DNA of 8,955 nt, from the NCBI GenBank assembly GCA_947594095.1, contig CANQEA010000053.1:1-8955 (forward strand), written 5' to 3'. The notes beneath the pieces are model-generated. The model had not been told where the DNA came from. It worked only from the letters and a program-made list of their open reading frames with translations, and did not search any database. Positions within the stretch are counted from its first letter, which is position 1, and every line of letters starts with the position of its first letter. The DNA is from an uncultured Clostridia bacterium (GTDB taxonomy: Bacteria; Bacillota_A; Clostridia; TANB77; CAG-508). This document shows positions 1-6,466 of the stretch, one piece after another. The position numbers and the translations under genes were made by a program.

Positions 1-1667
1 CGTGCTTTTTTATTTTTAGGAAATGCTATTATTTCTCTTATATTTTGTGAATCTGCAATTAGCATAATCATTCTATCTACACCTGGTGCAGCTCCTGCAT
101 GAGGAGGTGTTCCATATTGGAATGCATTATATAATGCACCAAATCTATTTTTAACTTCCTCTTCTGAATATCCTGCTATTTCAAATGCTTTTACCATTAT
201 CTCTGTATTATGATTTCTAACAGCACCTGATGCCATTTCATAACCATTACAAACTAAGTCGTATTGATATGCTAAAATATCTAGTGGGTTCTTTGTTTCT
301 AAAGCATCTAATCCGCCTTGTGGCATAGAAAATGGATTATGGCTAAAATCAATAGTTCCTTCATCTGACAACTCATACATTGGAAAGTCTACTATAAAGC
401 AGAATTTATAAACACCTTTCTCAATTAGATCTAGCTTTTTACCAAGTTCGATTCTAACAAGCCCTGCTATTTTTTGTGCTTTTTCAAATTCATCTGCTAT
501 AAAGAAAATAGCTGAATTTGCACTTACATTATAGTTTTCTTCTAATATTTTTTTCATATCATCAGTAATAAATTTAGAAATTCCACCAGCAACAGAACCA
601 TCTTGTTCAAACTTAACCCATGCTAAACCTTTTGCTCCTACTTCATCACTACATGCAAAGTCTGTCATTTTATCAAAGAATTTTCTAGATTGTTCTGCAC
701 CATTTGGCACCACAATTGCTTTTACAGTTTTACCAACAAAAGCTTTGAAATCTGAATCCTTGAAAACGTCTGTAACATCTTGTATAATTAATGGATTTCT
801 TAAATCTGGTTTATCAATTCCGTATTTTTCCATAGCTTCTTTATAAGGAATACGTACAAATGGTCCTTCGTCTACTTTCCAATTAGTAAACTTTTTAAAA
901 GTATATGGAACAACATCTTCAATTACTTTGAATACATCTTCCTGAGTTGCAAAACTCATTTCGAAGTCTAATTGGTAAAATTCCCCTGGAGCTCTGTCTG
1001 CTCTTGGGTCTTCATCACGGAAACATGGAGCAATTTGATAATATTTATTAAATCCTGCTACCATAAGCAATTGCTTGAATTGTTGTGGTGCTTGAGGTAA
1101 AGCATAAAATTCTCCAGGATTTAATCTACTTGGCACTAGGTAGTCCCTTGCTCCTTCTGGTGAAGAGTTTGCAAGTATTGGTGTTTGTATTTCTGTAAAA
1201 CCTAATTCATCCATTTTATCTCTTAAAGTTTTTAAAATTTGAGAACGAAGTAGAATGTTTTGATGTAATTTTTCATTTCTTAAATCTAAAAATCTATATT
1301 CTAGTCTTAAATCTTCTCTTACTTCTTGCTCTGTATTAATTTCAAAAGGTAAAACGTTTTTGCATTTTCCAAGTACTTCTATTTTTTTTGCAATTATCTC
1401 AATTTCTCCTGTTGGAATTTTTGAATTTTTATTACTTCTTTCCACAACTTCTCCGCAAATGTGGATACAACTCTCTGTTGTTATTTCTTTTGTAATGTTT
1501 TGCATTTCTTCATCTTGAATTACAATTTGCGTAATTCCAAATTCATCTCTTAAATCTATAAACATCATTGCACCTAGGTTTCTAATTTTTTGAACCCATC
1601 CACTAAGTTCTATTTCTTCTCCTACGTTTTTAATATTCAATTCTCCACATGTCTTTGTTCTATACAT
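1..1667 (-). CDS. aspS: Aspartyl-tRNA synthetase (3' end cut by window edge)
   Basis: Charges tRNA-Asp with aspartate in the cytoplasm (class II synthetase). I translated the whole visible part: 555 codons with no stop or frameshift, ending in AFPKNKKA, so perhaps 10-40 residues are missing. In order: N-terminal OB-fold anticodon-binding domain (SGWVQKIRNLGAMMFIDLRD), catalytic core with motif 2 (FRDEDPRADR), the bacterial GAD insertion domain (around WVKFEQDGSVAGGISKF), and motif 3 (GAAPGVDRMIML). The ATG at 1667-1665 is chosen because GGAGG lies seven bases upstream (1679-1675) and the protein begins MYRTKTCGEL, the usual family start. Odd: the core carries RADRAPGEFYQLDFEM and DFSHNPFSMPQGG, forms I associate with alphaproteobacterial AspRS rather than the commoner RADRQPEFTQ form. 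Discriminating versus non-discriminating charging cannot be told from sequence alone. Confidence 0.97.
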   Translation of the reverse strand, partial: MYRTKTCGELNIKNVGEEIELSGWVQKIRNLGAMMFIDLRDEFGITQIVIQDEEMQNITKEITTESCIHICGEVVERSNKNSKIPTGEIEIIAKKIEVLGKCKNVLPFEINTEQEVREDLRLEYRFLDLRNEKLHQNILLRSQILKTLRDKMDELGFTEIQTPILANSSPEGARDYLVPSRLNPGEFYALPQAPQQFKQLLMVAGFNKYYQIAPCFRDEDPRADRAPGEFYQLDFEMSFATQEDVFKVIEDVVPYTFKKFTNWKVDEGPFVRIPYKEAMEKYGIDKPDLRNPLIIQDVTDVFKDSDFKAFVGKTVKAIVVPNGAEQSRKFFDKMTDFACSDEVGAKGLAWVKFEQDGSVAGGISKFITDDMKKILEENYNVSANSAIFFIADEFEKAQKIAGLVRIELGKKLDLIEKGVYKFCFIVDFPMYELSDEGTIDFSHNPFSMPQGGLDALETKNPLDILAYQYDLVCNGYEMASGAVRNHNTEIMVKAFEIAGYSEEEVKNRFGALYNAFQYGTPPHAGAAPGVDRMIMLIADSQNIREIIAFPKNKKA

Positions 1668-1705
1668 AGTATTTCCTCCGCCTTATTTGTTTTAATAATG
1701 ACATT

Positions 1706-1714
1706 AGTATATCA
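1706..1714 (-). promoter_or_regulatory. Candidate extended -10 promoter of aspS
   Basis: Reading the minus strand, TGATATACT (1714-1706) is an extended -10 (TGn + TATACT), about 39 bases before the aspS ATG. The -35 at 17-bp spacing is poor (TAGTAT), which an extended -10 can tolerate. The leader would be about 30 nt, too short for a T-box, and I see no T-box elements here. Confidence 0.4.
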
Positions 1715-1742
1715 TATTTTGCAACAAAATACTATACTTTAA

Positions 1743-1788
1743 TAAAAAAAAAATTGTGTCGCAAAGAGAAACGTCTCAAATGCGACAC
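1743..1788 (-). terminator. Rho-independent terminator of sleB
   Basis: On the minus strand an 8-bp stem (GTGTCGCA, 1788-1781, pairing with TGCGACAC, 1763-1756) encloses a second 4-bp stem GAGA/TCTC with loop CGTT. It is followed by a run of nine T (complement of A at 1745-1753). It starts eight bases after the sleB stop codon and separates sleB from aspS. Confidence 0.9.
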
Positions 1789-1795
1789 TGTAATA

Positions 1796-2479
1796 TTATT
1801 TACAAAATCTATGTCTTCCTATTGTTACTGTCATTGGTCTTGACCATATCCATTTATTTGTTGCAGTTGCTGGATTAAAATAATAAATTGCACCATAGCT
1901 TGGATCCCAACCATTTAAGGCATCTTGTGCTGCTTTTTTAGCAGTAGCATCTGGCGCTAAGTTTATTTGCCCATCACTTACCGCATCAAATGAACCTGAT
2001 TGATAGATTACTCCTGAAATTGTATTTGGAAAAGAACTACTTTTTACTCTGTTCATAACAACAGCACCTACTGCCACTTGTCCTGCATATGGCTCTCCCC
2101 TTGATTCTCCATAAATTAACCTTGCTAACAAATTAACATTAGTAGAATTGCTTGAACTAGATGTTCCAGACGAACTTGAAGATGATATTCCCATTGCATT
2201 TAATGTTGCAGGTCCTGCAATACCATCTACAGTAAGACCATTTTTTCTTTGAAAATATTTGACCGCTTCTACTGTTTTACTTCCATAGATTCCATCTACA
2301 CTTCCTGTATAATATCCCCATCTTTTCAATTTAGTCTGTATTTGAGTTACTTCATTTCCTCTAGAACCATATTTTGATAGTGCTTCTACTTCACTATTTT
2401 GAAACCATATTGTAATTATTGTTGATGCTATAATAAACATCACAATAAATAAAACTAACATTTTATTTCTTTTTTGCAT
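1796..2479 (-). CDS. sleB: Spore cortex-lytic enzyme SleB-type cell wall hydrolase
   Basis: Lytic transglycosylase-type hydrolase of the SleB/CwlJ (Hydrolase_2) family; SleB degrades cortex peptidoglycan during spore germination. The 227-aa product has an N-terminal hydrophobic segment (about residues 7-27, signal or anchor), a peptidoglycan-binding domain (about 36-97, YGSRGNEVTQIQTKLKRWGY to GIAGPATLNAMGI), a Ser-rich linker (99-113), and the catalytic domain (115-227) with the conserved Glu in YGESRGEP (E125) and the VAVGAVVMNRV motif. I prefer ATG at 2479: AGGTG (2490-2486) lies six bases before it, whereas the GTG at 2488 overlaps that site. The partner ypeB, next to sleB in Bacillus, is absent here. 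No clear sigma-G promoter was found upstream; a lone TATAAT occurs near 2525. Another SleB-like vegetative hydrolase remains possible. Confidence 0.92.
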   Translation of the reverse strand: MQKRNKMLVLFIVMFIIASTIITIWFQNSEVEALSKYGSRGNEVTQIQTKLKRWGYYTGSVDGIYGSKTVEAVKYFQRKNGLTVDGIAGPATLNAMGISSSSSSGTSSSSNSTNVNLLARLIYGESRGEPYAGQVAVGAVVMNRVKSSSFPNTISGVIYQSGSFDAVSDGQINLAPDATAKKAAQDALNGWDPSYGAIYYFNPATATNKWIWSRPMTVTIGRHRFCK

Positions 2480-2634
2480 GTAATACACCTACTTTTTGTT
2501 ATTTTAATGTTAGTTTTATCCATTATACAATTTATTATTCTTTTTTTGTTTATTTTATTATAAATATAGTTTTCATTTGTAATTCACTTTTTTATTATTT
2601 AACGTATTTGATAAATTTTAAATCTTTCTATTAT

Positions 2635-2663
2635 TTGACTTTTATTTAATAATATGTTACAAT
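2635..2663 (+). promoter_or_regulatory. Strong sigma-A type promoter of the AAA ATPase gene
   Basis: TTGACT (2635-2640), a 17-bp spacer, and TACAAT (2658-2663) with an extended TG at 2655-2656. Expected start is about 2670, which puts the ribosome binding site GGAGG (2672-2676) almost at the 5' end and gives a leader of only about 16 nt before the ATG at 2686. Confidence 0.8.
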
Positions 2664-2685
2664 AAATGTATGGAGGTTACACAAA

Positions 2686-3990
2686 ATGGAACGAAAAATG
2701 TCGAATGAATTACTAAAATGGAAAGATAATCCTAAAAAAATGCCTTTAATTATTTATGGAGCAAGACAAGTAGGAAAAACCTACACTGTTTTATCTTTTG
2801 GTAAAAAAAATTACAAAAATGTAGCTTATATCAATTTTGAAGGTAATAATGAAATTTCAAAAATTTTTGAACAAGATTTTAATATAAATAGGATTATAAA
2901 TGAACTTAGTGTTAAATTGGGAATAAGCATTTTTGCAGAAGACACTCTTATATTTTTTGATGAAATACAAGCGTGTGAAAAAGCATTAACTTCCTTAAAA
3001 TATTTTTCTGAGGATGCTCCTCAATACCATATTATAGCTGCTGGAAGTTTACTTGGTATTGCCATAAATAGACAAAAATATTCTTTTCCAGTTGGTAAAG
3101 TACAAATGCTAACACTATATCCATTAGACTTTGAAGAGTTTTTATGGGCTATGGACAAAAAAGATTTGGCTTCAATGATTAGAAATTGTTTCAATACAAA
3201 TCAAGAATTATCTTTACACAGTTTAGCAACTGAATACTATAGACTCTATTTAGCAATTGGAGGAATGCCAAGAGCAGTGTTAGAATATAAAGAAAAAAAA
3301 GATATGGATTTTGTGAATTCTATTTTAAAAGACATCAATAATTCGTATATTGCAGATATGGCAAAATACACCTCTGGAACAGAATCAACAAAAATAATGT
3401 CAGTTTATAATATAATACCTGCCCAACTAGCTAAAGAAAATAGGAAATTTCAATATAAGTTAATAAAATCAGGTGCCCGTGCATATGAGTATGAAAGTGC
3501 TCTTAATTGGTTAAATGCCTCAGGAATTATAATTCATTGCACTAAGGTAAGACAAGGAAGAATCCCTTTAGCAGCATTCGTTGAGCCAGAAAGTTTTAAA
3601 ATATATATGGGAGATACAGGCTTATTATGCAACAAATTTAATATTCCTACTAATATGCTTATTGTTGAAAATGACAATTTAAATCAATTTAAAGGCGCAT
3701 TAGTAGAAAATTATGTATGTAGTAGTTTAGTACATTGTGGTTTAACCCCTTATTATTGGGAGTCAAATGGTAAAGCAGAAGTAGACTTTGTAATTCAAGA
3801 TAAGATAGGAAATATTATCCCTATAGAAGTAAAATCTGGTATACATACTAAGTCTAAAAGCTTAAATATATTTAAAAATTTATATAACATCCCCTATTCT
3901 ATTAGAATTTCCGCCAAAAATTTTGGATTTGAAAATAATATTAAATGCATTCCTTTATATAGTATATTTTGTTTAGATACTTTGAAATAA
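2686..3990 (+). CDS. AAA_14/DUF4143 family ATP-binding protein
   Basis: 434-aa P-loop ATPase of the AAA_14 plus DUF4143 architecture, whose cellular role is not established. Visible: Walker A G25-ARQVGK-T32, in the GARQVGKT form typical of the family; Walker B LIFFDE (88-93) followed by IQ; a sensor-like HIIAAGS (115-121); the family motif PVGKVQMLTLYPLDFEEFLWA around 145-155; and a C-terminal ESNGKAEVDFVI...IPIEVKSG, reminiscent of the E/D-ExK core of PD-(D/E)XK nuclease folds, though activity is unproven. GGAGG sits nine bases before the ATG. It is the only large gene on the plus strand, has its own strong promoter and shares a bidirectional terminator with ispH, so it looks like a self-contained accessory insertion between sleB and the isoprenoid genes. 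Length is usual for the family. No partner gene is adjacent. Confidence 0.93.
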   Translation: MERKMSNELLKWKDNPKKMPLIIYGARQVGKTYTVLSFGKKNYKNVAYINFEGNNEISKIFEQDFNINRIINELSVKLGISIFAEDTLIFFDEIQACEKALTSLKYFSEDAPQYHIIAAGSLLGIAINRQKYSFPVGKVQMLTLYPLDFEEFLWAMDKKDLASMIRNCFNTNQELSLHSLATEYYRLYLAIGGMPRAVLEYKEKKDMDFVNSILKDINNSYIADMAKYTSGTESTKIMSVYNIIPAQLAKENRKFQYKLIKSGARAYEYESALNWLNASGIIIHCTKVRQGRIPLAAFVEPESFKIYMGDTGLLCNKFNIPTNMLIVENDNLNQFKGALVENYVCSSLVHCGLTPYYWESNGKAEVDFVIQDKIGNIIPIEVKSGIHTKSKSLNIFKNLYNIPYSIRISAKNFGFENNIKCIPLYSIFCLDTLK

Positions 3991-4020
3991 TAAAACATTA
4001 TATTGTACAAAACATTCAAT

Positions 4021-4054
4021 AAAAACCTTAGAGTTATAATTCTAAGGTTTTTTT
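4021..4054. terminator. Bidirectional terminator between the ATPase gene and ispH
   Basis: A 12-bp perfect stem (AAAAACCTTAGA 4021-4032 with TCTAAGGTTTTT 4041-4052) and an 8-nt loop. Plus-strand transcripts end in seven T (4048-4054) and minus-strand transcripts in five T. It lies 30 bases after the ATPase stop and 4 bases after the ispH stop, so it can serve both convergent genes. Confidence 0.9.
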
Positions 4055-4057
4055 GAT

Positions 4058-4951
4058 TCATATTAGACTTAGTACTTTATTTTTATCAAGTTCTTTTAAT
4101 ATTTTTTCTACATTTTTTATTGTCCATTGAGGAGTTGATGCTCCTGCCATAATTCCAATCGTTTCATATTGCTTTATATTATCAATATGTAACTCTTCTT
4201 CTGTTTCAATACTAATAGAATTCTTACAATATTTTTTTGCAATTTCGTATAATTTTTTTGTATTTGAACTATTTTTTCCACCAATTATAATCATATATTG
4301 TACTTTTTCTGCAATTTCTTTTGTTTCCTCTTGTCTTAATTTAGTTGCCATACATATTGTGTTTTTAATTTCTAATAATACATCTGTTAGAATTTTTTCT
4401 TTTATTTCTTTTTGTATATTTTCAAATTTTTCTAAACTAAATGTTGTTTGGGAAATAAGTAAAAGTTTTTTTATCTTACTTTTTTCAAAATTTTTCAAAG
4501 CTTCTTTTAAATCTTCTTCTTTTTCTATAACATAGATATGCTTTCCACAATAGCTAATTGTTCCAATATTTTCTGGATGATTTTTACTTCCACATAAAAA
4601 GATGTAATACCCATCTTTTGCATATTTGTGTGCTATTTCATGTATTTTTAAAACCTTTTGACAAGTAAAATCTATTACATCTATATTGTTTTTTTCAGCT
4701 TTTTCATAAATTTCTTTTGGAACACCATGCGCTCTAATTAGCATTTTACCTTTTGAATCTTGAATAGTATCCACAAACTGTAAACCGCTATTTTCTAGCA
4801 ATTCAACCACTTGTTTATTATGTACAATTTCTCCTAAACAACAAATTTCTTCATTATTATTTTTTGCAATTTGCACTTCATTTTTTGCACCATCAACTGC
4901 TCTTTTTACACCATAACAAAAACCTGCTGTTTTTCCAATAATTATATTCAT
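4058..4951 (-). CDS. ispH: 4-hydroxy-3-methylbut-2-enyl diphosphate reductase (IspH/LytB)
   Basis: Last enzyme of the MEP pathway: reduces HMBPP to IPP and DMAPP with an iron-sulfur cluster. The 297-aa product has all key residues in the expected places: cluster cysteines C12 (KTAGFCYGVKRA), C97 (DFTCQKV) and C200 (NTICMAT); substrate-binding H44 (VHN), H75 (RAHGVP) and H125 with the catalytic Glu E127 (HPENIG); and the S-N-S pocket at S228/N230 and S272 (MAGASTP). Length fits the stand-alone family; there is no C-terminal S1-repeat fusion of the kind seen in some clostridia. The ATG at 4951 follows AAGGTGA with a six-base gap, and begins 13 bases after the ispG stop, so the two are co-transcribed. 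It ends with TGA just before the shared terminator. Confidence 0.97.
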   Translation of the reverse strand: MNIIIGKTAGFCYGVKRAVDGAKNEVQIAKNNNEEICCLGEIVHNKQVVELLENSGLQFVDTIQDSKGKMLIRAHGVPKEIYEKAEKNNIDVIDFTCQKVLKIHEIAHKYAKDGYYIFLCGSKNHPENIGTISYCGKHIYVIEKEEDLKEALKNFEKSKIKKLLLISQTTFSLEKFENIQKEIKEKILTDVLLEIKNTICMATKLRQEETKEIAEKVQYMIIIGGKNSSNTKKLYEIAKKYCKNSISIETEEELHIDNIKQYETIGIMAGASTPQWTIKNVEKILKELDKNKVLSLI

Positions 4952-4964
4952 ACAAATTCACCTT

Positions 4965-6017
4965 TTATATCATTTCTAGAATTTCTTTCTTAAGTACTTC
5001 TACAATTTCTTTTTGTTTTACTTTTTTGATAATTTCTCCCTTTTTAAATAGCAACCCTTCTTTTATTCCACCTGCAATTCCAATATCTGCTTCTCTTGCT
5101 TCTCCTGGTCCATTTACTGCACAACCCATAACTGCAACTTTAATATCTGCTTCAATAGTCTGAAGAAAATCTTCTACTTGTTTAGCAATTGGTATTAAAT
5201 CAATCTGTGTCCTTCCACAAGTTGGACAAGCAATCAATGTTGGAGATTTATGATATAAGTTACAATTTTTAAGAATTTCCTTTGCAACTTTTACTTCTTT
5301 AACTGGGTCATCTGAAAGAGAAACACGCATTGTATCTCCTATTCCTTGCCTTAGCAAAACTCCTAAGCCAATACTAGATTTAATTGTACCACTAAATTCT
5401 GTTCCTGCTTCTGTTACACCTAAGTGTAATGGACAATCAAACATTTTAGATGCCATCTCATAACTTTCAATACATAAATCTAAACTTGATGCTTTTAATG
5501 AAATTGCATAATCATGGAAATCTAAATTTTCTAATATTTCAACATGTCTTCTAGCACTTTCGACCATTGCTTCTGCTGTAGGCTTTCCGTATTTTTCTAA
5601 CAAATCTTTTTCAAGTGATCCACCATTTACTCCTATTCTAATTGGTATTTTCTTTTCTTTGCAACGATCTACCACCATTTTTACTCTATCTTCTGAGCCA
5701 ATATTTCCCGGATTTATTCTTACTTTGTCTACTCCTGCATCAATTGCTTCTAATGCTATTTGATAATCAAAATGAATGTCTGCAACTATTGGTATATGTA
5801 TTCTTTCCTTTATCTTCTTTATTGCTTTTGCATCTTCTTTATCTAAACATGCAACTCTAATAATTTCACATCCAGCTTTTTCAAGTTCTAAAATTTGCTT
5901 TACAGCTGCTTCTACATCTTTTGTTTTTGTATTACACATAGATTGTATAACTACTTTATTTTGGCCACCAATTTGTACATTTCCTACCATAATTTTTCTT
6001 GTATTTTCTCTTTTCAT
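4965..6017 (-). CDS. ispG: 4-hydroxy-3-methylbut-2-en-1-yl diphosphate synthase (IspG/GcpE)
   Basis: Sixth MEP-pathway enzyme: converts methylerythritol cyclodiphosphate to HMBPP, the substrate of IspH encoded just downstream. The 350-aa product has an N-terminal TIM-barrel domain ([34 protein letters not shown]) and the C-terminal iron-sulfur domain with ligands C264 and C267 ([12 protein letters not shown]), C299 ([11 protein letters not shown]) and E306. I start at ATG 6017 ([12 protein letters not shown]), with AGAAGGA six bases upstream. The longer frame opening at a TTG at 6062 would add 15 residues with no family match and would cover the promoter. Length is the usual bacterial size. 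First gene of the ispG-ispH pair. Both sides of its promoter are shared with a divergent plus-strand promoter. Confidence 0.97.
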   Translation of the reverse strand: MKRENTRKIMVGNVQIGGQNKVVIQSMCNTKTKDVEAAVKQILELEKAGCEIIRVACLDKEDAKAIKKIKERIHIPIVADIHFDYQIALEAIDAGVDKVRINPGNIGSEDRVKMVVDRCKEKKIPIRIGVNGGSLEKDLLEKYGKPTAEAMVESARRHVEILENLDFHDYAISLKASSLDLCIESYEMASKMFDCPLHLGVTEAGTEFSGTIKSSIGLGVLLRQGIGDTMRVSLSDDPVKEVKVAKEILKNCNLYHKSPTLIACPTCGRTQIDLIPIAKQVEDFLQTIEADIKVAVMGCAVNGPGEAREADIGIAGGIKEGLLFKKGEIIKKVKQKEIVEVLKKEILEMI

Positions 6018-6038
6018 TTCTAATCCTTCTTTCAATAA

Positions 6039-6044
6039 ATTATA
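6039..6044 (-). promoter_or_regulatory. Candidate -10 of the ispG promoter
   Basis: Perfect TATAAT on the minus strand (6044-6039). The -35 at 17-bp spacing is weak (TTATTT, 6067-6062). Transcription would start near 6032, right before the ribosome binding site, a very short leader like that predicted for the ATPase gene. It lies next to and partly under the plus-strand promoter at 6050-6078. Confidence 0.5.
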
Positions 6045-6049
6045 AAAAT

Positions 6050-6078
6050 TTGACAAAAACAAAATAATGTGTTATTAT
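6050..6078 (+). promoter_or_regulatory. Near-consensus promoter of a candidate small RNA
   Basis: TTGACA (6050-6055), exactly 17 bp, then TATTAT (6073-6078), with an extended TGT directly before the -10 (6070-6072). It points away from ispG into a stretch with no plus-strand gene, but which ends in a terminator 80 bases on. The match is better than for most protein-gene promoters in the window. Confidence 0.6.
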
Positions 6079-6084
6079 TTAATT

Positions 6085-6162
6085 ACATTAAACAATGTAC
6101 TTTGGTTCTGGTTGTGTATATTGTTTACCTGTATGTGTACCTGTAATACACATACTTTTTTT
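6085..6162 (+). ncRNA. Candidate small RNA, about 78 nt, two hairpins
   Basis: Bounded by the promoter at 6050-6078 and the terminator at 6131-6162. Hairpin 1 (6089-6127) has a 12-bp stem, TAAACAATGTAC with GTATATTGTTTA, containing one G-U pair that is only stable in the plus-strand RNA (an A-C mismatch on the other strand). Its 15-nt loop is TTTGGTTCTGGTTGT. Hairpin 2 is the terminator. Almost nothing but that loop is left single-stranded. No ORF with a ribosome binding site is inside. I do not recognise a known RNA family. Part of it (6110-6122) is repeated at 6382-6396, in the leader of the converging small ORF, so pairing between the two transcripts is possible. It could also be an untranslated by-product of the ispG promoter region. 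Confidence 0.45.
6131..6162 (+). terminator. Rho-independent terminator (plus strand)
   Basis: Perfect 9-bp stem GTATGTGTA (6131-6139) with TACACATAC (6147-6155), a 7-nt loop, then seven T (6156-6162). There is no T-tract in the minus direction, so it is specific for plus-strand RNA, although no plus-strand protein gene precedes it. Confidence 0.7.
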
Positions 6163-6164
6163 AT

Positions 6165-6200
6165 AAAAGCAGAAAAGCATCTGTAAAACTTTCCTGCTTT
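6165..6200 (-). other. RNA hairpin, possible weak terminator of the small ORF transcript
   Basis: On the minus strand AAAGCAGGAAAG (6200-6189) pairs with CTTTTCTGCTTT (6177-6166), 12 bp including one G-U, with an 11-nt loop. On the plus strand the same place would hold an A-C mismatch, so the structure favours minus-strand RNA. It ends in only four T, so it is a weak terminator at best. It stands back to back with the plus-strand terminator at 6131-6162. Confidence 0.35.
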
Positions 6201-6202
6201 CG

Positions 6203-6360
6203 ACTATGTAATGACACATTTAGTCTTTACTCTTTTTAAATTTTTATAATTTTGACTGAGGTTTGTTGTTTTTTTCTTTTTCTGTTAAGAGCATCTCAAT
6301 CAATTTTAGAATAAACTCGGGTTGTGTCATCTTGCATACCTCCTTTCCGTCATTAGTAGT
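6203..6360. repeat. Inverted repeat flanking the small ORF
   Basis: ACTATGTAATGAC (6203-6215) and GTCATTAGTAGT (6349-6360) are inverted copies: seven perfect pairs (TAATGAC/GTCATTA), a small bulge, then four more (ACTA/TAGT). They enclose the small ORF at 6244-6330. In its mRNA the copy just before the ribosome binding site could pair with the 3' region. The match is short, and chance cannot be excluded in AT-rich DNA. Confidence 0.3.
6244..6330 (-). CDS. Small ORF, 28 aa, unknown function
   Basis: ATG at 6330-6328, TAA at 6246-6244. The peptide begins MTQPEFILKLIEMLL and continues with a Lys/Glu/Asn-rich tail ending in KPQSKL. The hydrophobic stretch holds a Lys and a Glu, so it suggests a short amphipathic helix rather than a membrane span. 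AGGAGG (6344-6339) lies eight bases before the ATG, an ideal distance and the main reason to believe it. An ATG at 6337 is too close to that site and opens only 13 codons in another frame. Upstream, CCTTTC (6382-6377 region) could pair with GAAAGG overlapping the ribosome binding site. There is no strong promoter of its own; TAATAT at 6397-6392 is a weak -10, and read-through from the transporter gene is possible because no terminator follows it. I recognise no family. It could be a leader peptide, a small toxin-like peptide or not translated. Confidence 0.42.
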   Translation of the reverse strand: MTQPEFILKLIEMLLTEKEKNNKPQSKL

Positions 6361-6466
6361 GACTACCTTTTGACTATGAAAGGTTGTATATATATTACAA
6401 TAATTTGAACAGAAAATTAAGCGAACAATTCTATTTTTGTAATTTTTCCATCTAATAATTCATATT

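Larger units (their letters stand above)
6110..6396 (+). repeat. Imperfect direct repeat linking small RNA and small ORF leader
   Basis: GGTTGTGTATATT (6110-6122) recurs as GGTTGTATATATATT (6382-6396). Because the first copy is in the plus-strand RNA and the second is the complement of the minus-strand leader, the two RNAs could form about 12 consecutive pairs with one G-U. The GGTTGT part is the informative portion; the TATAT part is low complexity. Confidence 0.3.

Noticed and set aside
1668..1742. T-box riboswitch upstream of aspS.
   Set aside because: Only about 30 nt separate the likely transcription start from the ATG, and neither a specifier stem nor an antiterminator element is present.
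2491..2580. Sigma-G promoter for sleB.
   Set aside because: I looked for a -10 like CATnnTA with a -35 like GnATA at 17-18 bp on the minus strand; only partial matches at wrong spacing were found.
5642..5700. Possible frameshift in ispG or aspS similar to those at the right end.
   Set aside because: Both genes translate in a single frame with all family motifs in order.
5642..6045. Plus-strand ORFs of 72 and 89 aa within ispG.
   Set aside because: Shadows of the ispG reading frame: no ribosome binding site, composition typical of antisense reading (Leu/Phe/Ser rich), and ispG is fully conserved.
6063..6466. Insertion sequence, MITE or CRISPR in the 400-bp interval.
   Set aside because: No transposase fragment, no target-site duplication and no regularly spaced repeat; the short inverted repeat at 6203-6360 is too small and imperfect to call a mobile element.
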